From an uncultured Lachnospiraceae bacterium (GTDB taxonomy: Bacteria; Bacillota; Clostridia; Lachnospirales; Lachnospiraceae), in contig CAJOPI010000072.1 of the NCBI GenBank assembly GCA_905236275.1, forward strand, positions 1-6,761: 6,761 nt of DNA. Direction: 5' to 3'. Under the pieces are notes generated by a model that saw nothing but the letters and a program-made list of their open reading frames with translations, made no database searches and was not told where the DNA came from. Of the stretch, positions 1 through 6,761 are shown piece by piece. The number at the start of each line of letters is the position of its first letter. Within the stretch, counting starts at the first letter, position 1. The position numbers were made by a program, and so were the translations under genes.

Positions 1-9
1 ACATAACGT

Positions 10-83
10 GCGTGCGTAGCTCAGCTGGATAGAGCGTCTGGCTACGGACCAGAAGGTCGTGGGTTCGAATCCTGTCGCACGCA
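10..83 (+). tRNA. tRNA-Arg (anticodon ACG)
   Basis: The full cloverleaf can be folded by eye. The acceptor stem has seven Watson-Crick pairs (10-16 with 76-82) and A83 as discriminator. T17 and A18 are followed by a four-pair D stem (19-22 with 32-35) whose loop contains GG. The anticodon stem has five pairs (37-41 with 49-53), and its seven-base loop CTACGGA carries ACG at 44-46. The variable loop has five bases, and the T loop is TTCGAAT at 64-70. ACG, read as ICG after deamination of A34, decodes CGU, CGC and CGA arginine codons. The T stem has three adjacent G-T pairs, and CCA is not encoded (A83 is followed by CTT), so the end must be added by tRNA nucleotidyltransferase. The promoter must lie upstream of the window. 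Confidence 0.97.
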
Positions 84-99
84 CTTCTATCAGACAGTT

Positions 100-131
100 A
101 GCTGCAAGTGAAATTGGCTTGCAGCTTTTTT
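100..131 (+). terminator. Rho-independent terminator after tRNA-Arg
   Basis: The arms GCTGCAAG (101-108) and CTTGCAGC (118-125) form a perfect eight-pair stem around a nine-base loop. It can be extended by A100-T126 and is followed directly by a run of six T (126-131). It lies 17 bases after the tRNA and 38 bases before hslO, so it should end the tRNA transcript and separate it from the protein operon. Confidence 0.9.
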
Positions 132-168
132 GTTATCTACAACGTAACCGGCAATAGAAAGGATTAGT

Positions 169-1062
169 ATGAATGATTACATAGTCAGGGGAACAGCCGC
201 AAACGGAAGAGTAAGGGCATTTGCGGCAGTTACGAAAGACACAGTGGAAGCAGCAAGAAAGGCGCACAACACAAGCCCTGTGGTTACGGCGGCATTAGGC
301 AGGCTTCTGACGGCGGGAGCAATGATGGGCGCAATGCTGAAAGGTGACGATATAATAACTCTGCAGATAAGGTCGGATGGTCCAATAGAAGGACTGACAG
401 TTACGGCAGACGCAAAAGGAAACGTGAAGGGCTTTGCACTTGAACCGCAGGTGCTTATAGGCGCAAGGAAAACTGATCATAAGCTTGATGTCGGACTTGC
501 AGTAGGACATGGAAATCTGCAGGTTATAAAAGATTTAGGCTTAAAAGATCCTTATGTTGGAAATGTCGAGCTTGTGAGCGGAGAGATAGCCGAAGACCTG
601 ACCTATTATTTTGCATCAAGTGAACAGGTGCCTTCCTCGGTGGGGCTTGGAGTACTTATGACAAAGGACAATACCGTTTCGGAGGCGGGCGGCTTCATAG
701 TACAGCTCATGCCGGATGCGGGAGAAGAGGTCATTTCTAAGGTTGAAGAAAACCTGAAAAAAATAAACTCCGTTACGGATATCCTTGCAGAAGGAAAAAC
801 AGCGGAAGACCTTATAAAAATGCTGCTCGACGGTATGGAGCCCGAAGTCTATGAGAGGCAGAGCGCAGGCTTCAACTGCGACTGCAGCGTGAGCAAGGTT
901 TCGAAGGTGCTTATAAGTACGGGAGAAAAAGAATTGCAGAGCATGATAGACGACGGAAAAGAAATCGAGGTAAAATGCCATTTCTGCGGAAAAGCATACC
1001 ATTTTTCACCGGAAGAACTCTCAGCATTACTACAGGCGGCACAACAGAAGGATAAACTGTAA
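169..1062 (+). CDS. hslO: Hsp33 redox-regulated holdase chaperone
   Basis: This 297-residue protein matches the usual Hsp33 length of about 290. Hsp33 is a cytoplasmic, ATP-independent holdase, switched on by oxidation (peroxide or hypochlorite with unfolding), that binds unfolding proteins. The N-terminal substrate-binding core begins with the typical MNDYIVRGTAANGRVRAFA and has the conserved LGRLLTAGAMMG helix near residues 43-54. The C-terminal redox switch has all four zinc cysteines: C237-x-C239 and C270-x-x-C273, the Hsp33 CxC...CxxC pattern. In the reduced form they hold zinc, and oxidation makes disulfides that unfold the linker. The start at 169 has AAAGGA at 158-163 as its ribosome binding site. 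nadE follows after 30 bases with no terminator, so the two are probably one operon. No clear promoter is visible between the tRNA terminator and the start. Identification is secure from the sequence motifs. Confidence 0.97.
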   Translation: MNDYIVRGTAANGRVRAFAAVTKDTVEAARKAHNTSPVVTAALGRLLTAGAMMGAMLKGDDIITLQIRSDGPIEGLTVTADAKGNVKGFALEPQVLIGARKTDHKLDVGLAVGHGNLQVIKDLGLKDPYVGNVELVSGEIAEDLTYYFASSEQVPSSVGLGVLMTKDNTVSEAGGFIVQLMPDAGEEVISKVEENLKKINSVTDILAEGKTAEDLIKMLLDGMEPEVYERQSAGFNCDCSVSKVSKVLISTGEKELQSMIDDGKEIEVKCHFCGKAYHFSPEELSALLQAAQQKDKL

Positions 1063-1092
1063 ATTGTTTGAAGAAAATAAGGAGCCGGATTT

Positions 1093-3006
1093 ATGAAGGA
1101 CGGATTCATTAAGGTTGCAGCGGTAACGCCGAAAATAAAGGTTGCAGACCCAGACTACAATACTGAAGAGATAAAGAAATATATAAAAGAAACTGCGGAA
1201 AACGGTGCAAAGATAGTTGTTTTTCCTGAGCTTTCAATTTCCGGTTATACCTGCAACGATTTATTTTTGCAGAAAAATCTTATAGCACGCTGCAGGGAAT
1301 GTCTTGCGGAAATCGTTGAATATTCAGAAGATTATGACGCGCTTATTTTCGTGGGGCTTCCTTATGAAAACTTTGGGAAGCTCTATAATACTGCGGCAGT
1401 GATACATAGAGGGCTGCTTCTCGGACTGGTTCCCAAAAAATATCTTCCAAACTATTCGGAATTCTACGAAGCAAGATATTTTGCGAGTGGTAATGATGAG
1501 CCTGCTTTCATAGATTTTTATGGTAATGAAGTGGCTTTCGGGGCAAAAGTGCTTTTTCAAAATACCACAAAAGAGTTGAATTTCTTTGTGGGTGCGGAAA
1601 TCTGTGAGGACGCATGGGTAGTCGAACCGCCGTCATTGAGTATGGCAAGGCAGGGGGCGAGCGTCATAGTGAATCTTTCTGCAAGTGATGAAATTGTAGG
1701 CAAGGACGATTTCAGAAGAATGATGATAAGTGCGCTTTCAGCAAGACTTGTTTCCGCCTATATCTACGCATCGGCAGGTGAGGGCGAGTCAAGTCAGGAC
1801 CTTGTTTTCGGTGGACACAATATCATTGCGCAGAACGGAGCCGTACTTTCGGAGTCAAAGCTTTTCGAAAACGGGGTAAATTACGCGGTTATCGACCTTG
1901 AAAGGCTGAATGCCGAGCGGCGCAGAATGAACACCTTTGATATTTGTGATGGTAAGTTTCTGGTAGTTGAGTTTGAGCTTTACATGACTGAGACAAAGCT
2001 TATAAATAAGCCCGACAGATTCCCTTTTGTGCCGGATGATGAATCACAGAGGGAGAGGCGCTGCGAGGAAGTATTTTCGATTCAGGCTCTTGGTCTGAAG
2101 AAGAGACTGGAGCATATCAATGCCAAAAACGCCGTTATCGGCATATCAGGCGGACTTGACTCGACACTTGCTCTTCTTGTAACGGCGAGGGCGTTTGATA
2201 GCCTGAAGCTTGACAGAAAAGGCATAACAGCCGTTACCATGCCCGGATTTGGTACAACAGACAGGACTTACGGAAACGCTGTAGAAATGGTTAAGGCTTT
2301 AGGCGCAGAGCTCCGGGAAATCAGTATCGTCAAGGCGGTAAGACAGCATTTCGAGGATATAGGTCACGATGAAAACGTACATGATGTGACCTATGAGAAC
2401 TGTCAGGCGCGTGAGAGAACTCAGATACTTATGGATATTGCCAATAAGAACGGCGGCATTGTTATCGGTACAGGTGATATGTCCGAGCTTGCGCTGGGCT
2501 GGGCTACCTATAACGGCGACCACATGTCCATGTATGGCGTAAATTCCGGCATTCCAAAAACACTTGTGCGTCATCTGGTGCGTTATTATGCTGACAGCTG
2601 CGGCGACGAAAAGCTTTCAAAGGTTCTTTATGATGTTCTTGATACTCCGGTGAGTCCTGAACTGCTTCCACCAAAGGACGGTAAAATCGCACAGCAGACT
2701 GAGGATCTGGTGGGACCCTATGAATTGCATGACTTTTTCCTCTATTATCTTCTGAGGTTCGGTTTCAGCCCTTCGAAAATCTACAGGCTTGCCCTGTTTT
2801 CTTTCGATGGTGTCTATAAGAAGGCTGTAATAAAGAAATGGCTTAAGACCTTTTACAGAAGGTTTTTCAGCCAGCATTTCAAACGTTCCTGCCTGCCTGA
2901 CGGACCGAAGGTCGGAACCATTGCAGTCTCCCCAAGGGGCGATTTAAGGATGCCGTCAGATGCGTCCGCTGCACTATGGCTCGATGAGATTGACAAGCTG
3001 AGATAA
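1093..3006 (+). CDS. nadE: Glutamine-dependent NAD+ synthase
   Basis: This 637-residue two-domain enzyme performs the last step of NAD biosynthesis in the cytoplasm: deamido-NAD + ATP + glutamine gives NAD + AMP + PPi + glutamate. Residues 1 to about 290 are a nitrilase-type glutaminase domain with the full triad: E46 in FPELSISGY, K115 in VPKKYLPNYSEFYE and C171 in GAEICEDAW. They release ammonia that is channelled to the synthetase domain (about 330-637). That domain has the ATP pyrophosphatase loop SGGLDST at 352-358, GTGDMSELALGWATYNGD at 459-476, and the late KRSCLPDGPKVG segment typical of the two-domain family. The length is normal and no key residue is missing. The ATG at 1093 has a strong site, AAGGAG at 1079-1084, with eight bases of spacing. 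The gene lies 30 bases after hslO and is probably in its operon. No hairpin terminator is visible after the stop. Confidence 0.97.
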   Translation: MKDGFIKVAAVTPKIKVADPDYNTEEIKKYIKETAENGAKIVVFPELSISGYTCNDLFLQKNLIARCRECLAEIVEYSEDYDALIFVGLPYENFGKLYNTAAVIHRGLLLGLVPKKYLPNYSEFYEARYFASGNDEPAFIDFYGNEVAFGAKVLFQNTTKELNFFVGAEICEDAWVVEPPSLSMARQGASVIVNLSASDEIVGKDDFRRMMISALSARLVSAYIYASAGEGESSQDLVFGGHNIIAQNGAVLSESKLFENGVNYAVIDLERLNAERRRMNTFDICDGKFLVVEFELYMTETKLINKPDRFPFVPDDESQRERRCEEVFSIQALGLKKRLEHINAKNAVIGISGGLDSTLALLVTARAFDSLKLDRKGITAVTMPGFGTTDRTYGNAVEMVKALGAELREISIVKAVRQHFEDIGHDENVHDVTYENCQARERTQILMDIANKNGGIVIGTGDMSELALGWATYNGDHMSMYGVNSGIPKTLVRHLVRYYADSCGDEKLSKVLYDVLDTPVSPELLPPKDGKIAQQTEDLVGPYELHDFFLYYLLRFGFSPSKIYRLALFSFDGVYKKAVIKKWLKTFYRRFFSQHFKRSCLPDGPKVGTIAVSPRGDLRMPSDASAALWLDEIDKLR

Positions 3007-3029
3007 AAGGACACAAAATAATCACAGAT

Positions 3030-3063
3030 AGTTAACATTAACTTATGAAAAATATTTTATACT
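3030..3063 (+). promoter_or_regulatory. AT-rich palindrome and weak promoter-like region
   Basis: AGTTAACATTAACT (3030-3043) is an imperfect palindrome with six-base arms around a two-base centre. It is followed by TATACT (3058-3063), a good -10 match. The only -35-like hexamer, TTAACA at 3032-3037, is 20 bases away, which is too far for a normal housekeeping promoter. The region could hold a weak or activator-dependent promoter for the VanZ-like gene, or an operator, or nothing. This 97-base gap shows no RNA gene and no intrinsic terminator. Confidence 0.25.
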
Positions 3064-3092
3064 CTTGTCAATGCAGCAATTGAGGTATTAAG

Positions 3093-3107
3093 ATGGATAC
3101 TTTATGA
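3093..3107 (+). other. Possible four-codon leader ORF (MDTL)
   Basis: An ATG at 3093 follows GAGG at 3082-3085 by seven bases, a well-spaced ribosome binding site. It encodes only M-D-T-L before TGA at 3105-3107. The stop overlaps the upstream in-frame ATG of the VanZ-like gene as ATGA (3104-3107), the usual geometry of translational coupling. With so few codons this may be chance. It could equally be a minicistron that delivers ribosomes to the VanZ-like start. Confidence 0.25.
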
Positions 3108-3110
3108 GGG
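3106..3110 (+). promoter_or_regulatory. Ribosome binding site that favours the ATG at 3116
   Basis: GAGGG at 3106-3110 lies five bases before the in-frame ATG at 3116. The longer in-frame start at 3104 has only a poor GGA at 3095-3097 before it. The other genes here all have clear sites, so this one decides the start call for the VanZ-like gene unless 3104 is used by coupling to the small leader ORF. Confidence 0.55.
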
Positions 3111-3115
3111 ATTTT

Positions 3116-3649
3116 ATGGGTTATATTGTAAATCAGGTTTTTAGCGATATTTTTTCGAGCATGGTGAATTACGGTGTGGGTGCGGTTGCGGTAGGAACGG
3201 CCTTTATGCCCGGTATATATGCACTGGCAAAGAAGAAGGCTGCCAAATGCGCATGGCTTTTTGCACTTACCATGTATCTTTACGTGGTTCTGAACCTGAC
3301 GCTTTTTAACAGGAACTTTGGTCAGTTTGAAAACAACATGAACCTGACTTTCCTGCAGCTGTCGTATTATTTTCCGCAGCTGACGCTTATACATCTTGCG
3401 GAGAACTTCGCGCTGACACTTCCGCTCGGATTTCTTCTGCCGATGGGCTTTGATCTTTTCAGGAAACCCTGTTTCGGGCTCTTTACGGGTTTTGCGATGA
3501 GCATGGTGATAGAAAGCATACAGTTTGTCACAGGACTTGGAAACTTCGAACTTGACGATATATTTATGAATACGCTTGGAGCTGTTGTCGGCTACTTCTT
3601 CCTGCAAATAGTCTCAGGGAATTTCGGAAGCAAGGAAACAGAACAATAA
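3116..3649 (+). CDS. VanZ-like family integral membrane protein
   Basis: This 177-residue membrane protein (181 if it starts at ATG 3104) has about five hydrophobic segments, near residues 20-38, 45-64, 92-110, 118-138 and 148-167. VanZ-family signatures are in order: ENFALTLPLGFLLP at 96-109, then VIESIQF at 131-137 and ELDDIFMNTLGAVVGY at 145-160. The acidic and Asn residues E96-N97, E133, Q136, D147-D148 and N152 are those expected of the family. VanZ of Tn1546 gives low-level teicoplanin resistance, but most chromosomal relatives have no known role, and resistance should not be read into this one. It is presumably in the cell membrane. It stands alone between nadE and addB, with no van genes nearby. 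I chose 3116 because GAGGG lies five bases upstream. Family assignment is firm, function unknown. Confidence 0.85.
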   Translation: MGYIVNQVFSDIFSSMVNYGVGAVAVGTAFMPGIYALAKKKAAKCAWLFALTMYLYVVLNLTLFNRNFGQFENNMNLTFLQLSYYFPQLTLIHLAENFALTLPLGFLLPMGFDLFRKPCFGLFTGFAMSMVIESIQFVTGLGNFELDDIFMNTLGAVVGYFFLQIVSGNFGSKETEQ

Positions 3650-3660
3650 AAACATTGCAA

Positions 3661-3689
3661 TTGATGTATACACTATTGAAAGCTATAAT
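3661..3689 (+). promoter_or_regulatory. Housekeeping-type promoter for addB
   Basis: TTGATG (3661-3666, four of six matches to TTGACA) is separated by exactly 17 bases from a perfect TATAAT (3684-3689). Transcription would start near 3696 and give a leader of about 50 bases before the addB ATG. It lies just after the VanZ-like stop at 3649, so addB probably starts its own transcription unit. This is read directly from the sequence, and no start site has been measured. Confidence 0.7.
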
Positions 3690-3715
3690 AGTTCATTAGG
3701 AGCTGTTATAGCTTT
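3679..3715. repeat. 10-bp inverted repeat over the addB promoter
   Basis: AAAGCTATAA (3679-3688) and TTATAGCTTT (3706-3715) are perfect reverse complements separated by 17 bases. The left arm covers most of the -10 element, and the right arm lies in the early leader, just past the predicted start of transcription. This could be an operator. As RNA it could instead be a weak AT-rich stem ending VanZ-like transcripts, but it has only two G-C pairs and no clean T run after it (GTCATTTT), so a terminator is less likely. Confidence 0.5.
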
Positions 3716-3746
3716 GTCATTTTAAAATATCTTTAGAGGATGAAAA

Positions 3747-6700
3747 ATGGGTACACTTAGAATAGTTCTGGGACCTGCGGGCAGCGGAAAGACCGATTAT
3801 ATATTTACGGATGTGCTTAAGCGTTCGGTTGAAGACTACAAAAAGAATTTCATAATACTTGTGCCGGAGCAGTCGTCACACGCAGTAACGGGCGAGATAT
3901 TGAGAAGAAGCAGGGGAAACGGGATATTAAATATTGATGTGCTTGGCTTCACGAGATTTGCCCACAGGATTTTTTCGTTAGCAGGCGGAAATCAGCGGAA
4001 AATCCTTGATGATACCGGAAAAAATCTGATTTTAAGACGGATTGCGGCTGAGGAAAAGGAAAATCTCAAAGCACTGAAGAAAAAGATTAATCATCAGGGC
4101 TATATAAGTGAGATAAAGTCTGTAATCTCCGAATATATCCAGTATGAAATCGATGCTGAGAAAATCGTTGAAGAGTCGGGAAAGAGGGCTGATAAGAACT
4201 ATCTTGCGGCGAAGGCTGCCGATATATCTATGCTTTATAAGGCTTTTCGGGAAAAGATGGCGAATGAATACATAACGAACGAGGAAATCCTTGACCTTGC
4301 GGGAAAAGCCGTTGAAAGAGCTGAATTTTTGAAAGATTCATCGATTTATTTCGATGATTTCACAGGCTTTACGCCGATACAGTACCGTTTTATCGAAAAA
4401 CTCATGGATTTCAGCAGTGACTGCACAGTAACGCTGAATTATGACGGATATTCAGCAGGTCTTTTTGCTATGTCGCTGCAGACAATAAAGAGTCTCAGGG
4501 AAATAGCCTCAAAGAAGGGCTGGAAAACGGAAACAGTTCATCTCTATGACAGTCCTTTGAGACGTGCGAAGGATAAAGAGGATCTCATATTCCTTGAAAA
4601 GAACATATTCAGGATAAAGAAGCAGAAATACGGGAAGGCTCCTGAACATATAAAAATTGTGAATACGCCAAATCCTACGGATGAGGCAGCTTTTGTGTGC
4701 GCGAAAATCCATGAGGCTGTATCAAGGAACGGGCTCAGGTACAGGGACTGCGCAATCGTGATGAGTGACGTGAACGAGTATGCGTCAGTACTTGAACGCG
4801 AGGCGAGAAATTACGGGATTCCCCTTTTCATAGATGCATCAGGTTCCATAGAACTGAATCCTTTTGTCGAATTTATCCGTTCGGCTCTTGAAATCGAGAT
4901 AGAAAATTACAGCTTCGAATCGGTGATACACTTTCTGAGGTCGGGGATATGCGGATTCGGGACCGAAGACATAGATATTTTCGAAAATTATATAAAGGCA
5001 CTGAATCTGAGGGGACGCAAAAAATATTCTTCCAACTGGGTATGGCATACAAAAAACATGGTGGAAGAAGAACTGGAGAGGATTAATAAGCTTCGTGAGA
5101 CTATGAAGGCGGATTTTGCCCTGCTCGACGAGCTTATGACGAAAAGAAATGTCACCGCAGCCGGCTATACAAAGGGTCTCAGAACCTTTATAGAAAATCT
5201 TTCAATAAAGGAAAAGCTTGAAAGTATTTCGGCAGAATTCGAGGAAAATAACGACAGCAGAAGGGCTTCCGAGTATGCACAGATATACGAAAAGCTTGAA
5301 GAGCTCTTTGAACGGATAGAGCTGCTTATTCCCGATGAAAAGATGACCATGAGGGAATACTTAGAAATCGTCAACGCAGGTCTCGATGAGATAAGGGTCG
5401 GAACCATCCCGCCGGGGCTTGACCGGGTGAATGCGGGAGACATGACAAGAAGCCGCCTTCAGAATATCAAGCTCCTCTTTTTCATGGGCTTAAACGAGGG
5501 GCTTATCCCTAAGCAGAACAGCGGAGCGGGGCTTTTGTCCGACTTCGACAGGGAATTTCTTAAAGAGCATGGGATAAAGCTTTCACCAACCGCAAGGGAG
5601 AAAATCAGGGAGGAAAGGCTCTACTTTTACATGAGCTGCACAAAGCCTGAGAACATGCTATATCTTTCGTTTTCGGATATGGACCTTGAAGGAAAGGCAA
5701 AAAGGGAGTCCTATTTCCTGAATATCATTAAAAAGACCTTCCCTCTTGCGGAGACTGTCAGAATAGACAGCAACACAGTCGGAAAAGAGCTTTTATCGGA
5801 AAGGGATGCCCTGCAGAGACTGAGCTTAAGCCTTTTTGACAGAAATAATAGGGAGACTGCCGAAATTTACAGGTATTTCGCCCTTTCAGAAGAAAAGAAG
5901 CCTCTTCTTAATAATATCATGGATGCGGCATTTTTCGACTACAGAGCCGATCCGGTTTCGAAAGCTGTGGCTGCGGTAATATTCGGAAATGAGAAATATG
6001 CTTCTCCTTCGAGACTTGAAAAGTTTGCCCTATGCGCCTATGAGCATTTTCTGCGATATGGTCTCAGGCTTAAGGAAAGGGAGGAATTCGGCTTCGAGAG
6101 GAAGGATATAGGAATAATCCTTCATGGAGTTCTTGAAATATGCTCGGAAATCCTTGCTGAGAGGGAAATGACTTTCTCGGACCTTGATGATGAGACCGCC
6201 CTGAAGCTTACCGAAGAGGCGTTGGAGAAGTATCTGGGGCAGAATGAGAATCTTGTGCTTAAGGGTTCGAAGAGAAACGAATACTTCATTACAAGGATGA
6301 GCAGGATTCTTGGTCGAACAGTCAAAACCCTTGAATATCAGGCGAAGAAGGGCAGCTTTAATACGAGTGCCTTTGAAAAGGATTTTTATGAGGAAGGCTT
6401 CAGGGGAAGGATTGACCGCATAGATACGGCGGAAAGTGGCTCAAAGCTATATCTTTCAGTCATTGACTATAAATCGGGAAACAAAAGCTTTGATCTTTCG
6501 AGGATTTATTACGGAATGGACCTACAGCTTGTAATTTACCTGAATGCCGCGATGAAGATTGAAAAAATCGCCCATCCCTCGCTCGAAGTCAAGCCTGCAG
6601 GGATTTTTTACTATCACATTGATGATCCGACCGTTAAAGCCGAGGATTTGAAAGAAGCAACCTCGGAGGAGGCGGAGAAGACCATAAGGGGCGTGCTGAA

Positions 6701-6761
6701 GCTTAAAGGAATAGTCAACGCGGATGACGAGGTGATAAGGCTTTTTGATAAGGATTTTGAC
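3747..6761 (+). CDS. addB: AddB subunit of the AddAB helicase-nuclease (3' end cut by the window)
   Basis: The reading frame is open for 1005 codons to the window edge; AddB is usually about 1150 residues, so roughly 150 are missing. With AddA, AddB resects double-strand breaks for RecA loading and carries Chi recognition, the Gram-positive counterpart of RecBCD. Visible features: Walker A GPAGSGKT at 9-16; the family motif VPEQ at 39-42; FDDFTGFTPIQ at 202-212, where motor helicases have motif II; FMGLNEGLIP at 579-588; and a C-terminal RecB-type nuclease domain with H793 in HGVLE, GRIDRID at 887-893 (D890), D907-Y-K909 and QLVIY at 927-931. C763 in FALCAYEHFLRYGL fits the first ligand of the AddB iron-sulfur cluster; the other three cysteines would be in the missing end. 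The start has AGAGGA at 3735-3740, six bases before ATG. addA is expected next. No stop or frameshift was seen. Confidence 0.95.
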   Translation, partial: MGTLRIVLGPAGSGKTDYIFTDVLKRSVEDYKKNFIILVPEQSSHAVTGEILRRSRGNGILNIDVLGFTRFAHRIFSLAGGNQRKILDDTGKNLILRRIAAEEKENLKALKKKINHQGYISEIKSVISEYIQYEIDAEKIVEESGKRADKNYLAAKAADISMLYKAFREKMANEYITNEEILDLAGKAVERAEFLKDSSIYFDDFTGFTPIQYRFIEKLMDFSSDCTVTLNYDGYSAGLFAMSLQTIKSLREIASKKGWKTETVHLYDSPLRRAKDKEDLIFLEKNIFRIKKQKYGKAPEHIKIVNTPNPTDEAAFVCAKIHEAVSRNGLRYRDCAIVMSDVNEYASVLEREARNYGIPLFIDASGSIELNPFVEFIRSALEIEIENYSFESVIHFLRSGICGFGTEDIDIFENYIKALNLRGRKKYSSNWVWHTKNMVEEELERINKLRETMKADFALLDELMTKRNVTAAGYTKGLRTFIENLSIKEKLESISAEFEENNDSRRASEYAQIYEKLEELFERIELLIPDEKMTMREYLEIVNAGLDEIRVGTIPPGLDRVNAGDMTRSRLQNIKLLFFMGLNEGLIPKQNSGAGLLSDFDREFLKEHGIKLSPTAREKIREERLYFYMSCTKPENMLYLSFSDMDLEGKAKRESYFLNIIKKTFPLAETVRIDSNTVGKELLSERDALQRLSLSLFDRNNRETAEIYRYFALSEEKKPLLNNIMDAAFFDYRADPVSKAVAAVIFGNEKYASPSRLEKFALCAYEHFLRYGLRLKEREEFGFERKDIGIILHGVLEICSEILAEREMTFSDLDDETALKLTEEALEKYLGQNENLVLKGSKRNEYFITRMSRILGRTVKTLEYQAKKGSFNTSAFEKDFYEEGFRGRIDRIDTAESGSKLYLSVIDYKSGNKSFDLSRIYYGMDLQLVIYLNAAMKIEKIAHPSLEVKPAGIFYYHIDDPTVKAEDLKEATSEEAEKTIRGVLKLKGIVNADDEVIRLFDKDFD

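Noticed and set aside
115..143. Possible hslO promoter TTGGCT-N17-TACAAC
   Set aside because: Both hexamers are poor matches, and the -35 lies inside the terminator hairpin of the tRNA. Too weak to list, though hslO must have some promoter unless it is reached by read-through.
10..168. tRNA-Arg as an integration site for a mobile element
   Set aside because: tRNA genes are frequent attachment sites, but no integrase, partial tRNA copy or direct repeat of the tRNA 3' end is visible. The following genes are core housekeeping genes.
616..1002. Antisense open frame of 128 codons inside hslO
   Set aside because: It mirrors the codons of the Hsp33 zinc domain. The sense protein is complete with all four cysteines, and the antisense product resembles nothing I know.
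3065..3091. Possible promoter TTGTCA-N15-TATTAA before the VanZ-like gene
   Set aside because: The -35 is a good match, but the 15-base spacer is short and the -10 is poor. Transcription would start after the leader ORF signals, so it was not listed.
3068..3607. An antisense open frame of 179 codons opposite almost the whole VanZ-like gene
   Set aside because: The + strand product has clear family motifs and membrane segments. The antisense product is Lys/Arg/Gln/His-rich with no recognisable domain, and no credible ribosome binding site was identified, so it is a shadow of the real gene.
3698..3726. AGGAG at 3698-3702 followed by a TTG start at 3714
   Set aside because: It would encode only three residues before TAA, and the site lies right at the predicted start of transcription, so it is most likely chance.
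3773..3794. Reading the AddB Walker A as proof of an active helicase motor
   Set aside because: AddB proteins commonly keep an intact ATP-binding loop while AddA is the translocating motor. The loop alone does not show helicase activity.

Overview
The window looks like ordinary core chromosome of a Gram-positive Clostridia-type Firmicute, and a Lachnospiraceae-like bacterium is my best guess. The signs are an AddAB-type recombination nuclease rather than RecBCD, a two-domain glutamine-dependent NAD synthetase of about 640 residues, a chromosomal VanZ-like membrane protein, strong AGGAG-type ribosome binding sites, and frequent ATA, AGA and AGG codons at moderate to low GC. The taxonomic guess is inference from content and style.

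Layout, all on the + strand: tRNA-Arg(ACG) at 10-83; an intrinsic terminator at 100-131; hslO (Hsp33 redox chaperone) at 169-1062; nadE (NAD+ synthase) at 1093-3006; a short AT-rich gap with a palindrome and weak signals; a VanZ-like membrane protein ending at 3649; a 97-base gap with a good promoter (TTGATG-N17-TATAAT) overlapped by a 10-bp inverted repeat; then addB from 3747, which stays open for 1005 codons and runs off the window edge. No gene-free stretch is longer than 300 bases, and I see no mobile element, CRISPR array or long repeat.

hslO and nadE are 30 bases apart with no terminator between them, so they are probably co-transcribed. The pairing puts a chaperone activated by oxidative stress next to the last step of NAD synthesis. 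The VanZ-like gene may be read from nadE or from a weak local promoter. addB appears to start its own transcription unit and would be expected to continue into addA beyond the window. AddB is the partner subunit that, with AddA, resects double-strand breaks and responds to Chi.

I did not find an undescribed system. The items most worth a second look are small and regulatory: the inverted repeat over the addB promoter, the start region of the VanZ-like gene with its four-codon leader ORF, and the palindrome after nadE.
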